Positions 10,401 to 19,276 of a stretch of DNA of 64,000 nt are shown here, one piece after another. Within the stretch, counting starts at the first letter, position 1. Every line of letters starts with the position of its first letter. Source of the stretch: Clostridiales bacterium. Its GTDB lineage: Bacteria; Bacillota; Clostridia; Christensenellales; UBA1242. Made by a program: the position numbers and the translations under genes. The stretch covers positions 75,860 through 139,859 of the forward strand of contig SVIQ01000001.1 of NCBI GenBank assembly GCA_015069415.1. The letters are read 5' to 3'. The notes under the pieces were generated by a model. That model was not told the DNA's origin. It did not search any database and was given only the letters and a program-made list of their open reading frames with translations.

Positions 10401-13400
10401 CTTTCTATTGTGATAGTATGACCATTTCCGTCAAAACTTGCAAAATGTTTATCAATTGGAGTGAAATCATTTAACGTTAAATCAACACCTAGAATAAAGT
10501 TTGCAGTTTCATCGTTTGCCATAGTCAAGAAATCTTCTTCAGATTTGATTACAGTGTATTCGATTGGAGACACTTTGTCCGTTAAATCTAATTTGAAATC
10601 TTTTGAATATGAAACTTTTCCTTCTCCAATTTTCCAATTCTTAGAATCTAAAATTAAACCAAATGTCAAATTCAATTTTTCAGGAGCTTTTCCTGCCTCA
10701 AATTTAATTATGTTGTTTTGAATGTCAACCTTAATTTCTTTAGAGATATTATATGATAAATATCCACCATTATTTAAAGTCTTTAAAATTGACTTAATGG
10801 CTGTAATACTTGCACCCATATTGCTTGAATTCAAACTATCTTTATCCCAAATATCTTCATGCTGACGGTTTCCTGCATAGGCAATATCTGTTGCTCTAAA
10901 GTAGAATTCAAGATGAATATCTCGATCATAACTTCCATAAATCACATTAGGAGCACTGTCCATAGTTTGATTAATGCTAACAGAGTAAACTACATAATTT
11001 ACAACGTTAAACGTTAAATTTAAAGGTTTCGTTTCAGTCTTATTTTCATAATGTTGAATAGCTGTTAAGTTCAGTGTTACGCTTGAACTTCCTGCATCAT
11101 TTGTTAAAATATAATAATCTTCACCAAGTTCTGGATAAGACTCAATTGTTCCGCCACTAATTGATTTTTCTAAGTCATCAGTGTCGGTTGTCGTAATCTT
11201 TAAAATTGTACCAACGCCGTCTGCAATATAATTTGCAACACTGTTTATTTCAAACTCCTTTTGACCTTGAGACGTGTCAATCGTTCCAACAGATGTCACT
11301 TTGTCTGGAGTAATGTAATCAACCACCATGTTAGGCATCATTTTTACATCTACGCTAATTGTTTGATCAGCTAAGAACACACCTTCTCCACTCTTACTAT
11401 CTTTGTAGTAAGCAGTAACTAAAATTGTGTGATTTTTAGAAGTTGACCTTGCGTCAATTGTTGTTTTTACGTAAATTTTATTGCGATGTTTTACTAACTT
11501 AATTCCTTCTCCATCACTAGAAATATCATCTTGATTTGCTAGGCTCTTTCCTTCTTCATCGATTTGCACAAATCTAATCTTTTCATTTCCTTCTGTAATG
11601 TCTGTAATTTCCAGATAATCATAATAAGCATCTTCTGGCGACATTTCAATCGTAATCATTCCAGATCTGTTTGGTTTTAAAATGTTTGTAACTTTTTTAC
11701 TCTCATCACCCAAATATGATTCATAATTTTTAAGTTCAATTTTGTCAATTCGTTGATTTAAAAGTGTCAAACAAATTGAATTTCTTAAGTTTTCGTCAAT
11801 TGAAAATTTTACATTCAATTCTTTGTTAGTTTCCTCTTCTTCTAAAATACCATGCAGTTGAAGAGTGTAAGTAACATATTGCTTGTTGTTTTCAAACTTT
11901 TCAGTTTTTACAAGAACATTGTAATTAGTTCCTTGACTAAAGCCATCAATTGAAACACAACCTTTAAGAACTTCATCGTTTTCAATCTTCTTATCTGTTG
12001 AGATGATTGCATTAACGATTACATTGTCATTTGGATAAACAACCGCTTTACCAAAGTTTACTTGAATGTCGTTTGGTCCAACTGCAGTTTCAACATCAAA
12101 ATTAATTGGAGTAAATGAAACAACTTTATCGGCAACGTCTTCAATTTTCATTGTTAAACTTGGAGTAACGCTTAAAGAATATCTTAAACCTGCAACATGT
12201 TTGTTAATCGAAATTCCAAACACAGTTCCGTACGGTACTGTAACTTTGCCATCCGTTATTTTTAATCCACTTATTGATATATTTGAAAGGTCATCAGCTT
12301 CAACATTAACACCCAAATCTATCTCAGAGGTTGTTTGATAATAAATGTCTTCGTTTTTACTATTTATGATTTCTTCAACTTTTCCACTTGTTGTTAAATG
12401 GAATTTTTGAGCCGTGTTTTCATAAATGGTAATTGGACTGTCTGCCTCAACAGAGTTTCCACCATAAGTTGTACTTAAATTTATGTCTCCAACAGGCAAA
12501 CTTACATGAACTAATATTTCACAAGTTGCACCGGAATTAAGTATTGATGTAAATGTGAGTTTTGCAGTTCCTACGCCATTAACTTTGATTTGATTTCCTA
12601 CAATGCTCACTACATTTGTGTTACTTGATGTTACTCTAAGTTCTAAATTAATTACAGTTGGAGTACTAAAGAAATTAAATATTCCATATTGGTCGACCGT
12701 TCCATCCGACTTATACGTGTCAGCCATTAAATGATAATTGTATTTTTCATCTAATTTCTTATATAATTCAGAGTAATTTTTTAAATCCTTTTCTAGATTA
12801 AACACGTAGTAGTCAAAATGAATTGCTGTGTCACTAATATTTTTTGCACCATGTGTTAAATTATTTTCATCGACTTTTGCCTCAATTTTGCTAGGAGCAA
12901 TTTCAAAAATTGGATTTCCATTTGTTGTTAAGTAAATGTAACCACCATTGTAATTTGCATTGTAACTCCATGGAGACGTTGCACCGCCTTTAACACTAGT
13001 TAAACCCACGCTGTAAACAGCATCATCTGTATTTGTATTATCTTTATCGTCAACTACGCTATAAACTTTTGTATAAGCTGAATTTAATGCAAAATTGTCC
13101 GCAATATATGTTAACTCATTTAGTTTTCCCAAGAAATAAGAATCAGTAATTACAGCATGACATGCTTTACTTGTAACACCTTGAGTCAACGCATAAGCGT
13201 TTGGAGCTTTAATATAAGCATTTACACTACATGCATAAATGAAAACTTTTGATAAATCTCCGCCTTTTAAAGCCTCTCCATCACCAGTAGATAATCCAAC
13301 AAGACCAGAAACATTTGTTCCAGTAATGTCAGCTTCGCCCTTAATTGAAGCCAAGTTATTATAATCCCAACGATAACTCATTACTGATGAGTAATAGAAA

Positions 13401-16400
13401 ATTCCTTGCTTGCTAATTCCAGCAAGTCCACCAACATTTGTTCCGTTCAATTGCTCAGCATTTAAGATTTGATATTGACAGTAATAATACGCTCCACCAT
13501 TGTCGTTTCCTACAATTCCACCTACATTTGTTCCACCAGTTATTTGAACACTTGAACGCGCAGTGTCAAGAACTTTATTTATTAGATCAACACCGCTAAT
13601 AGAATCAAGATTTAGTCCGTCAAGGGTAACATTTAAAGTTTGTGCAGTGGTAACATTTTCACCAATAATTCCACCGATGTTTCCGCTTTCTGCTGAAATT
13701 AATCCTTTAACCTTGATATTCTTTAATGCTCCGTCTGTAGCACTTCCAACATTAGTATTTCTTCCAACAACAGCACCAATTGAACAGATTGTTAATTCTG
13801 ATGTTATATTTACACTTGCCACATATCCATGAGAAGAATTTGATACAAATGTAACTTTACTTTCAGTTTCTTGACTTTCAGTTTCTTGCGTTGCAGTTGA
13901 AGAATTAAACGTTGCGCCTTGAATTGTTCCATTGTTAAGTCCAGCAACTCCTCCAAAGTAAACTGTAGCAGATCCAGACAACTCAATTGTTCCTTCAACG
14001 CCACTTTCTGTAAATTCGATAGTTCCATTATTTGTTCCAACAAGTCCACCAATGTAAATGCTATTTGAATCACTTATTTCAGTTTTTCCAGAGAAAGTTG
14101 CTGTTACATCAGTTAAAGTTTCTGTGTTTTCATCAAACACACCAACACTGTTTCCACTCGCTGTAAGATCTCCAAATGAAACCATGAAATGTACATTTTC
14201 CATAGTTCCCTTGAAAGAACTAAACAAGCTAGTATGTCCATCTTTTAAATTTACGCCACTAACTGTAAATTTCTCACCTGCTGTTGATTTAATAGCACCA
14301 GTAAAATCGGAAATTGTAATGTCTTTATGTAAAATGATGTCATTTTTGATTTCGTAATTTAATCCTTTAATATATTCATCAATAGATTCATCTTCATGTT
14401 CCGAAATCCAAATTAAATCATTTTCATCATTAATTACATGTGGATTTTCTTCCGTTCCATCAGTTACATATAAATTTATTATTTTGTGAGTATCTTTATT
14501 TTCTTCTCTAAAATCGTAAGTTAATTGTCCATAAGTTCTTATAACGGAATTTAAATTGTCTTTAGCAAACAAGTGAAGTTTATATTTTCCAGCAGACAAT
14601 CCGTTTATTGTCAAAATATTATCATTTAAAGTATATCCAACACCTTTAATTTGGATATTGTTAAATTGATCAGTAACAATAACTTCTAAATTATTTAGAG
14701 ATTCACCTGTAAAATCTTTAAACTCTAAACTTTGACCATTTTCATCCACATAATCAACTTCAATTTTGTAACTTTCTTGATCTTTTAAATCTATGTAGAA
14801 ATTAGCATCTGAGTCAACATTCAAATCTGAAGTTACAATCAAATTTGAGGTGTAATAAGGTTCGTTAATTCTTACATCAACTCTTCTTGTGTACTCAACT
14901 CCATATTGAGAAACAGTAACATAAATTATTCTAGTTGCTCTCTCCATATTCTTTGGAGCAAGTGGCAACTTTTCTTCATTCGACGGAGTACCAATCGCGA
15001 CTACTTCATCTGTATTAGTGAATTCATTTCTGTTTTCGGATTCATTATACTTAATTATTGCACCTTCAAAATACCAAGAATAATTTACGCCATAATTTTT
15101 TACACTTTCGTTTAAAATAACTTTTAATTCTTCTGTAGTCAAATTTGAGTAATATGGACTAACTTTATTCGCTGAATAAAGATTTACATTGGTTTTGTTA
15201 ATCGAAATGTTTTCGTCTTTCAATTCTTCATAAATAAAGATTGTTTTTTCAATGATTGCAGATTTAATTTCGTCTTTTATTATCTCCATTTTATCAATGT
15301 CAAAATAATTAATTTTTATTGTTAAAGTAATATATTTATTATCTCCGTCAACACATGTACCTTCATTTAATGAACAAGTAACTTGATTATCTTCATTATC
15401 TACATTATTTGGTAAAGAAATATAAGTATCAATTGAGTCTAAACCTGAAACTTCATATCCATATCCAGAAACTAATTGAGAACTTATTATTGAATTATTT
15501 AACTTTGTTGTAAATGTTACAGTTTGACCGCTTGCAAGAGCGTAATCTAATCCATTTTCAGCAATCCATGAAGTTTCAATTTTTTTCACATCTTCATTAA
15601 GAATTAAATCATACTTACCTTCTTCGATTTCGATTGCATTCTTAATATCTTCACAAACATACACTCGAACAACATATTTCAAATAATTTCCAGCGTCTAT
15701 TTCAATTTTATATTCTCCGACATCTGCACTTGTTGGATCTAGGATCATACTATTGCTAGTTTTAAGATAAGGTGAATTATCCTTATCTGCCGGTTGTTTC
15801 TCTGATTTCGTATAAAGATAATCAAATTCTTCTTTTGTTTCACCGTTATATGTCAATTTTAAGTTATTTTGTCCATTACCTAAAACTTTTACTTTAAATG
15901 TATGCTTGTCTATCTCTTGATCGTTTTGATCAAGAAGTTTTGTAAGATTGATTAGATAGTTTGTATCTGTATTTTTTAAGTACAACTTCTGAGAAACATA
16001 CTCATTGTTTTCATTTTCAAATGTTAAAGATTTTATTCTAGTATGATATGGAATGTTATCCATGAATGTAACAACACCATAAACACCCTCAACTTCAGCA
16101 ACACCTTTTTTCATTTCAAAAGTTAAGTCTTTGCTAGTTAAATTAATTCCAGTAAGGTAATCTTCTTCTCCTGTGTAAACAGATTGAATTGTAATGTTTG
16201 CAGTAGAATTTGGATTTCCGCTTTCGCTTTCAACATATTTTACATAAACTGTTTCGTTTTTAGAGATTACGTCTGAAACTACATTCTCTCCATTAACCAC
16301 AAAAGATAAAATTCCTTTTGAGCTTGTTCTAAATTCTAACAAATTCTTATTTGTTCCAACTTCAGTTGAAGTAGAATTATTTTCACTCAAATCTGCCTTG

Positions 16401-17644
16401 TTTAAAACAATTCTCATTCCCATCATTGAAGAGAAACTGTAATCTTCTTTAGGAACAAACTTGAAAACTTGACCTTGTCCGTTTGCATAATAATCAAAGA
16501 TTTCAAAACTGTCCGCACTTGTTTCTTTTCCATCTTTTAAAACGTTAATAGAGTGAGGCATTACTTCAGATTTAACATTAATAGTTTTAGTTACAGTTTC
16601 AATATCGCCAACATATTTAGGAATGAATGTTGCATTTACTTTTTCAGTTTCATCCGTTTTATTTCCAGAGTAAAGCGTAAATGAATTGTTAGCAATTTTT
16701 TCTGCTAAAATATGCTCAGATGATTCAACCGTAAAATTGTAATATTCCAAAAGATTTTCATTAAACTCTATTGTTTTTGTATTGTACTTGCTTGAAGTAT
16801 GATTTGCGATTAAGTATAACGGATTATATTTTTCAACATTACTGTTTTCATCATTTTCTTGATTGTTGTTTTTAAGTTCGAGAGAAACATTTAAATCTTC
16901 TGATTTTACCAAAGAAATTTTAATCTCCTTGTCTTTAAAAGAAGTTTTATCATAACTATGCATGGTTGTAATTGGATAAATTGTAAATTCGTAAGCCTCA
17001 GCTTCAGAACTTACAGTAAATCCAGAAATTAAATCAACTCCATCAACATTTGTAGTTTTAACCTCAACACCATTAGGAACAGTTTCATTTTCTAATCCCG
17101 CGTAAACTTTGTCAGTACATTCTCCGTAAGTCAAGTCATTACTTAAAGACAAAGCTAAGCAATCTTTAATTTTTAAAGTGTGAGAATTTACTCCTTCTTC
17201 TGGAATCTGAATAATATAATTTGGATTTAAGATTTCCACATCAGTAGACTTCTTTTCCACTTTTAGATTAATTAAAATCGATTTGTTTGAATTAAGATGC
17301 AGAACTTTAACGGGTATCTCGCCTGAAGTCAAGGCTGTAACTGTAAAAGTCGCTGTCATTTTATCGTATGAAACATTTGAGAATTCCACATTTTTATTGG
17401 TAGACGAAACATCAATCTTTCCAACATGTTTTTTCTTGATTCCGGAAAACTTTACTTGTAAATCAACCGACGCTCCTTCATCACAATTAGTTTCATCAAT
17501 AAACAAAACTGCATTTTCAACTTTTTCTCCATTAATCATAAATTGCATTTTTAGTTTAGAATACTTTCCTCCACATGCAGAAAAAATAAAACAACTAAAA
17601 ATTGTTAACACCATTACTAAAATCGCACTAAATTTTTTCATCAT
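7493..17644 (-). CDS. Giant cell-surface lipoprotein with GLUG and Ig-like repeats
   Basis: An uninterrupted reading frame of about 3383 residues. It begins with a lipoprotein signal (MKK, hydrophobic core, then IFSAC with the acylated Cys at residue 24), so the protein should be tethered to the outer face of the membrane. The first thousand residues look like successive beta-sandwich modules. About 1080-1560 is rich in GLUG-type units (GGLVGTNNGTI, GGVAGLNNGTI), suggesting a beta-helix. A Big2-like Ig module follows near 1650-1720. Two more GLUG/beta-helix blocks lie at about 2360-2750 and 2825-3215. There is no LPXTG anchor. The role is inferred as an adhesin or surface scaffold; GLUG motifs also occur in IgA peptidases but I see no HExxH here. 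GAGGGG lies ahead of two adjacent ATGs (17644 and 17641); the second is better spaced. Confidence 0.9.
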   Translation of the reverse strand: MMKKFSAILVMVLTIFSCFIFSACGGKYSKLKMQFMINGEKVENAVLFIDETNCDEGASVDLQVKFSGIKKKHVGKIDVSSTNKNVEFSNVSYDKMTATFTVTALTSGEIPVKVLHLNSNKSILINLKVEKKSTDVEILNPNYIIQIPEEGVNSHTLKIKDCLALSLSNDLTYGECTDKVYAGLENETVPNGVEVKTTNVDGVDLISGFTVSSEAEAYEFTIYPITTMHSYDKTSFKDKEIKISLVKSEDLNVSLELKNNNQENDENSNVEKYNPLYLIANHTSSKYNTKTIEFNENLLEYYNFTVESSEHILAEKIANNSFTLYSGNKTDETEKVNATFIPKYVGDIETVTKTINVKSEVMPHSINVLKDGKETSADSFEIFDYYANGQGQVFKFVPKEDYSFSSMMGMRIVLNKADLSENNSTSTEVGTNKNLLEFRTSSKGILSFVVNGENVVSDVISKNETVYVKYVESESGNPNSTANITIQSVYTGEEDYLTGINLTSKDLTFEMKKGVAEVEGVYGVVTFMDNIPYHTRIKSLTFENENNEYVSQKLYLKNTDTNYLINLTKLLDQNDQEIDKHTFKVKVLGNGQNNLKLTYNGETKEEFDYLYTKSEKQPADKDNSPYLKTSNSMILDPTSADVGEYKIEIDAGNYLKYVVRVYVCEDIKNAIEIEEGKYDLILNEDVKKIETSWIAENGLDYALASGQTVTFTTKLNNSIISSQLVSGYGYEVSGLDSIDTYISLPNNVDNEDNQVTCSLNEGTCVDGDNKYITLTIKINYFDIDKMEIIKDEIKSAIIEKTIFIYEELKDENISINKTNVNLYSANKVSPYYSNLTTEELKVILNESVKNYGVNYSWYFEGAIIKYNESENRNEFTNTDEVVAIGTPSNEEKLPLAPKNMERATRIIYVTVSQYGVEYTRRVDVRINEPYYTSNLIVTSDLNVDSDANFYIDLKDQESYKIEVDYVDENGQSLEFKDFTGESLNNLEVIVTDQFNNIQIKGVGYTLNDNILTINGLSAGKYKLHLFAKDNLNSVIRTYGQLTYDFREENKDTHKIINLYVTDGTEENPHVINDENDLIWISEHEDESIDEYIKGLNYEIKNDIILHKDITISDFTGAIKSTAGEKFTVSGVNLKDGHTSLFSSFKGTMENVHFMVSFGDLTASGNSVGVFDENTETLTDVTATFSGKTEISDSNSIYIGGLVGTNNGTIEFTESGVEGTIELSGSATVYFGGVAGLNNGTIQGATFNSSTATQETESQETESKVTFVSNSSHGYVASVNITSELTICSIGAVVGRNTNVGSATDGALKNIKVKGLISAESGNIGGIIGENVTTAQTLNVTLDGLNLDSISGVDLINKVLDTARSSVQITGGTNVGGIVGNDNGGAYYYCQYQILNAEQLNGTNVGGLAGISKQGIFYYSSVMSYRWDYNNLASIKGEADITGTNVSGLVGLSTGDGEALKGGDLSKVFIYACSVNAYIKAPNAYALTQGVTSKACHAVITDSYFLGKLNELTYIADNFALNSAYTKVYSVVDDKDNTNTDDAVYSVGLTSVKGGATSPWSYNANYNGGYIYLTTNGNPIFEIAPSKIEAKVDENNLTHGAKNISDTAIHFDYYVFNLEKDLKNYSELYKKLDEKYNYHLMADTYKSDGTVDQYGIFNFFSTPTVINLELRVTSSNTNVVSIVGNQIKVNGVGTAKLTFTSILNSGATCEILVHVSLPVGDINLSTTYGGNSVEADSPITIYENTAQKFHLTTSGKVEEIINSKNEDIYYQTTSEIDLGVNVEADDLSNISISGLKITDGKVTVPYGTVFGISINKHVAGLRYSLSVTPSLTMKIEDVADKVVSFTPINFDVETAVGPNDIQVNFGKAVVYPNDNVIVNAIISTDKKIENDEVLKGCVSIDGFSQGTNYNVLVKTEKFENNKQYVTYTLQLHGILEEEETNKELNVKFSIDENLRNSICLTLLNQRIDKIELKNYESYLGDESKKVTNILKPNRSGMITIEMSPEDAYYDYLEITDITEGNEKIRFVQIDEEGKSLANQDDISSDGEGIKLVKHRNKIYVKTTIDARSTSKNHTILVTAYYKDSKSGEGVFLADQTISVDVKMMPNMVVDYITPDKVTSVGTIDTSQGQKEFEINSVANYIADGVGTILKITTTDTDDLEKSISGGTIESYPELGEDYYILTNDAGSSSVTLNLTAIQHYENKTETKPLNLTFNVVNYVVYSVSINQTMDSAPNVIYGSYDRDIHLEFYFRATDIAYAGNRQHEDIWDKDSLNSSNMGASITAIKSILKTLNNGGYLSYNISKEIKVDIQNNIIKFEAGKAPEKLNLTFGLILDSKNWKIGEGKVSYSKDFKLDLTDKVSPIEYTVIKSEEDFLTMANDETANFILGVDLTLNDFTPIDKHFASFDGNGHTITIESFATSTTTDLVFGLFNTIYEESAVLNLKVVYSGFGRVQYEEVSRAGDYYDFTEKASECTSVKFGGIAVNNLGVISNCETEGRMAVRASKLETYKTAGLTTYNFNVAGLVETNAGHITNSISKMYFYGLANFAGFVHTNNGKIVSNSFEGKIYAYNSTLSSLSIDIKVAGFVLDNKSHISMSHVTLGSSFKGTSSSARTIGNLSAKDISAGFVLENSGTITDSYVSMRVVGDTNNNMFSGFVYENNGTINRVYTNIAGGVRSNSFYMFASPNSNLGTIANSFEIVTNQVGYSNGIEGLTTVVSLTNQDVTKQKGFVYSSNGFEGGVWIMREGVPQLVSCLEHVSLSISYSSAPNVVEGKDKKVTTYYGLRNIIITETTVDVNGYAEVTQTKEVSDNTYGLKRNPIVIYNEDIWNKYFNSGEKISTDYYRIVNDIDLSGYYSNLKSSEAVFSGNIQGNNMSVTGIRLNYDDARESVGLFKEMKRMNNYFSFAVRNLTVSAIRVSASRTKTVGVLAGIIDGYALYNITVDSPELVVSGANAVGGVAGVIKGNIDLALISSNVSATSTRTVSDGQYNIYLSQATGKSANVKDVYYAGAVAGIIDGYKNSSRRFDVAGVTINESDIKNYSLAYNISVNGSVLVTGDSAGAVFGFVGERTKIENVNVTLNNATVKGYRYSAVVAGENRGVIQHATIQVNGDVFKLSEYGMAGVVGLNLGGLIDNADVTVDIINEGYTSVVGGFVARNVDGYITNSTFNGKLKGYYTGGVIAQDFSCQKFKEMRTGNGAIKDASLGAVPSSVIYTGLEKVKNVTLSKETLDYWKENLSEFYTFFKEKPVEGKEYEDAELKNQITLYRALGLMIASSNSEFSIESSWTETVDSEDVTVKGIKLELKNNNLILNGTGKTKFEDISSNYKLDLSQNSESDQISLIKEIKDSENVYINVCGGGNKLFFIIGNDAPNSWDQKSITDTVILF

Positions 17645-17705
17645 TTCCCCTCAAATTTAATTTAACCTAAAATGCCATAATTATTTTAATTTAATTTATA
17701 AAAAT

Positions 17706-17735
17706 ATTATAAATAATTCGTGCGATAAATGTCAA
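17706..17735 (-). promoter_or_regulatory. Sigma-A promoter of the giant lipoprotein gene
   Basis: On the minus strand: TTGACA (17735-17730), an 18-base spacer and TATAAT (17711-17706). It is followed by a leader of about 55 bases ending in GAGGGGAA before the start codon. Confidence 0.75.
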
Positions 17736-17746
17736 ATAAAAAAGAA

Positions 17747-17774
17747 ATAAACATAAAATTTTTTGCATATAAAT
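17747..17774 (+). promoter_or_regulatory. Possible sigma-E-type promoter of yabP
   Basis: An ATA at 17747-17749, 16 bases, then CATATAAAT at 17766-17774, resembling the mother-cell sigma-E -10 element CATACAAT at about six of eight positions. In B. subtilis yabP is sigma-E dependent, which supports the reading, but the match is weak in AT-rich DNA. Confidence 0.35.
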
Positions 17775-17793
17775 AAATTAAGTAGAGGAATTT

Positions 17794-18072
17794 ATGGAAA
17801 AATTAAAAAACGAAATTTCAAAAGAACAAACTATAATTTTAAAAAATAAACAATTTTTAACGGTCGGGGGAACAAATAAAATAATTAGTTTAAAAACAGA
17901 TTTAATCCAGTTAGACACTATCTATGGCGGATTAATAATTAATGGAAACGATTTAGAATTGATTAAATTAGATAATGAAACAATGAACGCAGAAATTAAA
18001 GGAAATGTAAATTCGCTAAAATTTGTAGAAAGTAAAAACAAAGAACCAATTTTTAGGAAAATATTTAAATGA
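17794..18072 (+). CDS. yabP: Sporulation protein YabP
   Basis: A 92-residue protein matching the YabP/YqfC family of mother-cell sporulation proteins. The typical pattern is present: an ISLKTD strand, a hydrophobic turn YGGLIINGNDLELIKLD, then AEIKGNVNSLKFVE at the C-terminus. The biochemical role in spore morphogenesis is unresolved even in Bacillus. A TAGAGGAATTT ribosome site precedes the ATG. The stop overlaps the start of yabQ in an ATGA, implying translational coupling, and the order yabP-yabQ-divIC is as in B. subtilis. A possible sigma-E promoter lies upstream. Confidence 0.85.
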   Translation: MEKLKNEISKEQTIILKNKQFLTVGGTNKIISLKTDLIQLDTIYGGLIINGNDLELIKLDNETMNAEIKGNVNSLKFVESKNKEPIFRKIFK

Positions 18073-18425
18073 TTTACGAAACCACAAATCAATCAAATGT
18101 ATTTTTAATATTTTTATTTTTCGGATTAATTTTTGGAATTATATTATTTATTTTTTCATCATTAATTTTAAGAAAAAATCAAAAAAAATTAAAAAAAATC
18201 ATATTTGACACCATATTTACTAGTATTTTTTCAATATTTTTCATCTTTTTATTAAATTTTTTCAATTTCGGCAAACTGTCTTTAGCCTTAATCTTTATAT
18301 ACTGTTTTGCAATTTTATTAGGATATAAAACAAATGAAAAATTAGTTGTCTTTTTCAAAACAAAATGTTATAATCATATTAAACTAGAAAAAGAAAAAGA
18401 TGAACGCACAAGCAAAAAAAGTTAA
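18069..18425 (+). CDS. yabQ: Spore cortex protein YabQ
   Basis: A 118-residue membrane protein with three to four hydrophobic segments (about 9-30, 43-64 and 68-86) and a basic C-terminal tail. Size, topology and position directly after yabP identify it as YabQ, which in B. subtilis is needed for spore cortex formation and sits in the forespore outer membrane. Sequence similarity in this family is low, so the call rests largely on context. The start codon overlaps the yabP stop (ATGA), and its end overlaps the following gene by 26 bases. Confidence 0.75.
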   Translation: MIYETTNQSNVFLIFLFFGLIFGIILFIFSSLILRKNQKKLKKIIFDTIFTSIFSIFFIFLLNFFNFGKLSLALIFIYCFAILLGYKTNEKLVVFFKTKCYNHIKLEKEKDERTSKKS

Positions 18426-18633
18426 ATTAATTATTATTGGAGCAATTTCTTTAATCGCTCTTCTTTTGTTTACTTGTATTTTCCAACTCATAGGAATTGC
18501 AAGAAAAAAAGAAAAAATTGAAAGACAAGAAAAAGAAATTGAAAAACTTGAAAAAGAATTAGAATTTTACTCTAACCTTGAAAACGACAGTAAATCACCA
18601 GATATAGAAATTGAAATCGAAGGAGAAGAATAA
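18400..18633 (+). CDS. divIC: FtsB/DivIC-like septum protein
   Basis: A 77-residue protein with a short cytoplasmic N-terminus, one membrane helix (about 9-30) and a coiled coil of KEKIERQEKEIEKLEKELEF type, ending in an acidic tail. This is the bitopic architecture of DivIC/FtsB, which with FtsL and DivIB/FtsQ controls septal peptidoglycan synthesis. It lies directly after yabP-yabQ exactly as divIC does in B. subtilis. It is shorter than B. subtilis DivIC (125 residues) and lacks most of the C-terminal domain, so a reduced or divergent function is possible. It overlaps yabQ by 26 bases and shares one base with the next start (TAATG). Confidence 0.65.
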   Translation: MNAQAKKVKLIIIGAISLIALLLFTCIFQLIGIARKKEKIERQEKEIEKLEKELEFYSNLENDSKSPDIEIEIEGEE

Positions 18634-19175
18634 TGATTATTTCCGTAACCGGAAAACCTTGCAGTGGAAAAGGAACCGTTTGTAAATTGTTTTGTGAAAA
18701 ATACAATTTTGAACGAATCTCAATAGGAGAACTTCAAAGACAATACGCAAAAGAAAGAGGATTAGACATTTTAACATACCAACAAACTCAGCATATTTTC
18801 GATTCCGACAAAATTGTTGACGGAAAAATAGTTGAAATTGGGAAAGCAAGACTAAATGACAATATAATTTTTGACGCTCGTCTAGCATGGCATTTTATTC
18901 CAAAATCATTTAAAGTATTTTTAGACGTCGACTGGCAAACTGCAGGAGAACGCCTTCTTGGAACAAACCGAGAAACCGAAAATGGAGAAAACCTAGAAGA
19001 CGCAATCCAAAAATTAAAGGACAGATGGGAAACCGAAAACAAACGTTACAAAATGCTTTACAACACAGACAATTTAAACCTAAACAATTATGATTTAGTA
19101 ATAAACACATCAGACAAAACTCCAGAAGAAATTGTAGAAATTATCTACAAAAATTACAAAAAATTTCAAAAATAA
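18633..19175 (+). CDS. Cytidylate kinase-like P-loop kinase
   Basis: A 180-residue P-loop nucleoside monophosphate kinase. The Walker A loop is GKPCSGKGT at residues 7-15. IFDARLAWHF occupies the position where cytidylate kinases bind CMP, and the lid region is ENLEDAIQKLKDR. The family (cytidylate kinase-like AAA_18) phosphorylates small nucleotides, most often CMP or dCMP, but substrate cannot be decided from sequence alone. It is translationally coupled to the divIC-like gene through TAATG. A strong terminator directly follows and overlaps its last codons, so this ends the yabP operon. Confidence 0.75.
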   Translation: MIISVTGKPCSGKGTVCKLFCEKYNFERISIGELQRQYAKERGLDILTYQQTQHIFDSDKIVDGKIVEIGKARLNDNIIFDARLAWHFIPKSFKVFLDVDWQTAGERLLGTNRETENGENLEDAIQKLKDRWETENKRYKMLYNTDNLNLNNYDLVINTSDKTPEEIVEIIYKNYKKFQK

Positions 19176-19200
19176 GCAAAAATTTGCTTATTTTTTATTA
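19171..19200 (+). terminator. Terminator of the yabP operon
   Basis: Hairpin AATAAGCAAA with TTTGCTTATT, loop of two to four bases, followed by T-rich DNA. The stem includes the stop codon of the kinase gene. Confidence 0.85.
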
Positions 19201-19242
19201 TTTTTTTCACAATTTGTCCATAGTTTTCAAAAAAATAAGACA

Positions 19243-19271
19243 GTGTCAAAAAATTTTTATTTACATAGAAT
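19243..19271 (+). promoter_or_regulatory. Promoter giving a probable leaderless TVP38-family mRNA
   Basis: GTGTCA at 19243-19248, 17 bases, TAGAAT at 19266-19271. The ATG begins only five bases later, at 19277, and no ribosome site is present. Confidence 0.45.
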
Positions 19272-19276
19272 GCAGT

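Noticed and set aside
19184..19276. Longer N-terminus for the TVP38-family protein
   Set aside because: The upstream ATG lies in the terminator of the previous operon; the start at 19277 follows a -10 box and fits the family.
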